A stretch of DNA of 58,265 nucleotides, taken from contig NZ_JABFNS010000046.1 of NCBI RefSeq assembly GCF_013116825.1, forward strand, positions 1 through 58,265. The letters are read 5' to 3'. A program made the translations under genes and the position numbers. This stretch comes from Myxococcus xanthus. GTDB taxonomy: Bacteria > Myxococcota > Myxococcia > Myxococcales > Myxococcaceae. The notes under the pieces are model-generated. The model searched no databases. It was given only the letters and a program-made list of their open reading frames with translations, and was not told the origin of the DNA. Positions 57,501-58,265 of the stretch are shown here, one piece after another (the first letter of the stretch is position 1; every line of letters starts with the position of its first letter).

Positions 57501-58265
57501 AAGCCGCGACGTCCGCGGACATGCTCTCCGAGGTGAAGTCGCGGATGCTGGGGGCGCTCGCGCATGGGTACGTGCCGTTCGAGCAGATTCTCGCGGCCGT
57601 GCAACAGCCTGGCGCGGAGCGGCGCGAGCTGTACAACGTGGGGTTCATCCTCGACGACTACGAGCTGCCGCGCGCGTTGTCCGTTCGAGGCGGGCTGACG
57701 CTCGACGTGTCCCTGGTGGACAACCACACCGCCGAGCTGGACATGACCTTCGAGGCGACGCACCGCCCTGAAGGCCTGCTGATTGGCTGCAAGTACTCCG
57801 CGGACCTGTTCGATGCGGAGACGGCGGACCGGCTCCTGAGCCATCTGGAGCACGTGATTCGCGGAATGGTGGAGGCGCCGGATGCGCCGCTGACCACCCT
57901 GCCGTTGATGAGCGAGGCCGAGCGGCAGCACGCGCTCCACGGCTGGAATCCCCGCGTCGAAGCGCCTCCGTCCGACACGCTGACGGAGCTCATCGAAGCG
58001 CAAGTCGAGCGCACGCCGGACGCGGTGGCGGTGTCGTTCGAGTCGGAGCGGCTGACGTACCGGGAGCTGGACGCTCGGGCCAACCAGGTGGCGCACCACC
58101 TGAGGGGGCTGGGTGTGGCTCCGGAGTCGCTGGTGGGCGTGTGCCTGGAGCGCTCGGTGGACATGGTGGTGGCGCTGCTGGGCGTGCTGAAGGCGGGGGC
58201 GGCCTACGTGCCGGTGGACCCGGCGTACCCGAAGGAGCGTCTGGGGTGGATGTTGGAGGACACCG
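54509..58265 (+). CDS. Fatty-acyl-AMP ligase/NRPS hybrid, FAAL-ACP-C-A (3' partial)
   Basis: A lipopeptide synthetase, incomplete at the window end (1252 residues seen). Residues 1-580 form a fatty-acyl-AMP ligase, with AYPPDPVRLERTLPRLRAI and ATP loop GSTGTPKG (176-183) and C-terminal K560. An acyl carrier domain follows (590-680), with the phosphopantetheine serine S640 in LGLDSLG. A condensation domain (about 690-1130) has HHLVVDG (830-836; H831, D835 present). An adenylation domain begins at about 1155 with the LTYRELDARANQVA motif. The FAAL should activate a free fatty acid and load it on the carrier; the C domain then N-acylates the first amino acid. Specificity is not visible because the second A domain is cut. 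The start is ATG 54509. Confidence 0.93.
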   Translation, partial: MHETPRTLLEVLTQRAFSETAHRKQYAFLGDSDGEEASLSARELHVQAARIGALLQAQGAQGQRVLLLYPPGLDYVAGFFGCLYAGAVAVPAYPPDPVRLERTLPRLRAIIQDAEATVVLTTSGILSLADFVFEQAPDFRALKWLATDELPAGGESSWIEPQVSPDTLAFLQYTSGSTGTPKGVMLSHANLIHNLGLIAGAFQTGPRSSGVIWLPPYHDMGLIGGILQPLFAGFPVTLMSPMSFLQRPMRWLEAVSRFGGTISGGPNFAFELCARRATPEDIQALDLRAWDVAFCGAEPIRAATLDRFAEVFAPSGFRREAFYPCYGLAEGTLIVTGEEKGRVPRVHVLQDAALGRGQAVRVEPGSEGSRTHIGCGSTLAEQRLLIVDPESRVPRAPGQVGEIWVSGGSVAQGYWRKPEDSVDIFQAVPVGAEAGPKYLRTGDLGLLLEDGQLIVTGRRKDLIILRGRNLYPQDVESIVERAHRKVRPGCIAAFAIETPEGEALAVVAEVSRDLAEGSDPAALGAVADTLRKAIVAELQVQPHTLALLPPGSVMKTSSGKIQRFACRAALVSGELPIVWRSGTGGISGPASLPAPAPAIQPALSQEALETALREELVAVLGAEAVGQDASTPLTLLGLDSLGAADLQGRVEKRLGVRVSIAALLQDLSLRSLAESVSAEGTGRRLPPLQRRPAGDAPTPASFTQERLWYLLQLDPTWTSNQIPVALTLRGTLDVAALERALSEVLRRHEVLRTRFASRDGALLQRVQAAGPVSLPCLDFTGVSGDARQATLEAQAVLDAQRPMDLEAGPLVRCSLLRFGPEDHVLLAVLHHLVVDGTSVALFMRELAALYGAFVEGRPSPLAEPEFQYGDFAAWQRAYFTPDALTTELTWWKETLSGAPQLLALPTDRARPQRLSVHGARRLRLLPASLMARLHALGRRQGATPFMSVMSALATVLHRWSGQSDFVVGTVISGRDVAGTRELMGDCTNFIPLRVRLPEAATSADMLSEVKSRMLGALAHGYVPFEQILAAVQQPGAERRELYNVGFILDDYELPRALSVRGGLTLDVSLVDNHTAELDMTFEATHRPEGLLIGCKYSADLFDAETADRLLSHLEHVIRGMVEAPDAPLTTLPLMSEAERQHALHGWNPRVEAPPSDTLTELIEAQVERTPDAVAVSFESERLTYRELDARANQVAHHLRGLGVAPESLVGVCLERSVDMVVALLGVLKAGAAYVPVDPAYPKERLGWMLEDT

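Overview
The window is about 58 kb of very GC-rich, densely coding DNA with intergenic gaps mostly under 300 bases. Gene content points to a myxobacterium, most likely Myxococcus or a close relative: many one- and two-domain receiver proteins, a PilZ-Hsp70 fusion, a bacterial ceramide pathway, branched-chain acyl-CoA catabolism genes and the start of a fatty-acyl-AMP-ligase/NRPS gene. This assignment is inferred from gene content and composition. No phage, transposon, integrase or CRISPR array was seen.

Region 1 (1-10.1 kb): end of an unknown gene, miaA, an HdeD-like membrane protein, a bestrophin, then on the minus strand a receiver-GGDEF diguanylate cyclase followed by an FAD-oxidoreductase/receiver fusion and a TPR membrane protein. 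After tRNA-Leu(CAA) come a receiver protein with a possible cupin-like tail, an RsmB-type rRNA methyltransferase, a coiled-coil protein and two identical tRNA-Ala(GGC) genes in a recent tandem duplication.

Region 2 (10.1-24.4 kb): a class I aldolase, a TolC-like outer-membrane protein and an MlaC-like lipid-binding protein. A minus-strand operon of three genes matches the bacterial ceramide pathway (serine palmitoyltransferase, GNAT-type ceramide synthase, SDR-type reductase). It is transcribed divergently from an RND/MMPL lipid exporter and a PAP2/Aur1-like membrane enzyme. Together these could form a sphingolipid synthesis, headgroup-transfer and transport locus, the most interesting system in the window. 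An aminotransferase, a methyltransferase and HMG-CoA lyase follow with overlapping ends.

Region 3 (24.4-42.8 kb): a chemoreceptor, a Tim44-like/zinc-ribbon/TerB membrane protein, a crotonase, an acyl-CoA carboxylase beta chain and an acyl-CoA dehydrogenase. A long co-directional housekeeping series follows: a hypothetical gene, rnc, two cyclophilins, era, der, yfgM-like, bamB, a Nudix hydrolase, a YprB-like exonuclease and a DUF3014 protein. This links RNA processing, ribosome assembly GTPases and outer-membrane protein insertion.

Region 4 (42.8-58.3 kb): a fused ABC permease, a secreted S46 dipeptidyl peptidase with DPP7-type specificity residues, guaA and guaB flanking a small lipoprotein, a PilZ-Hsp70 fusion and an incomplete FAAL-ACP-C-A lipopeptide synthetase that runs off the window.
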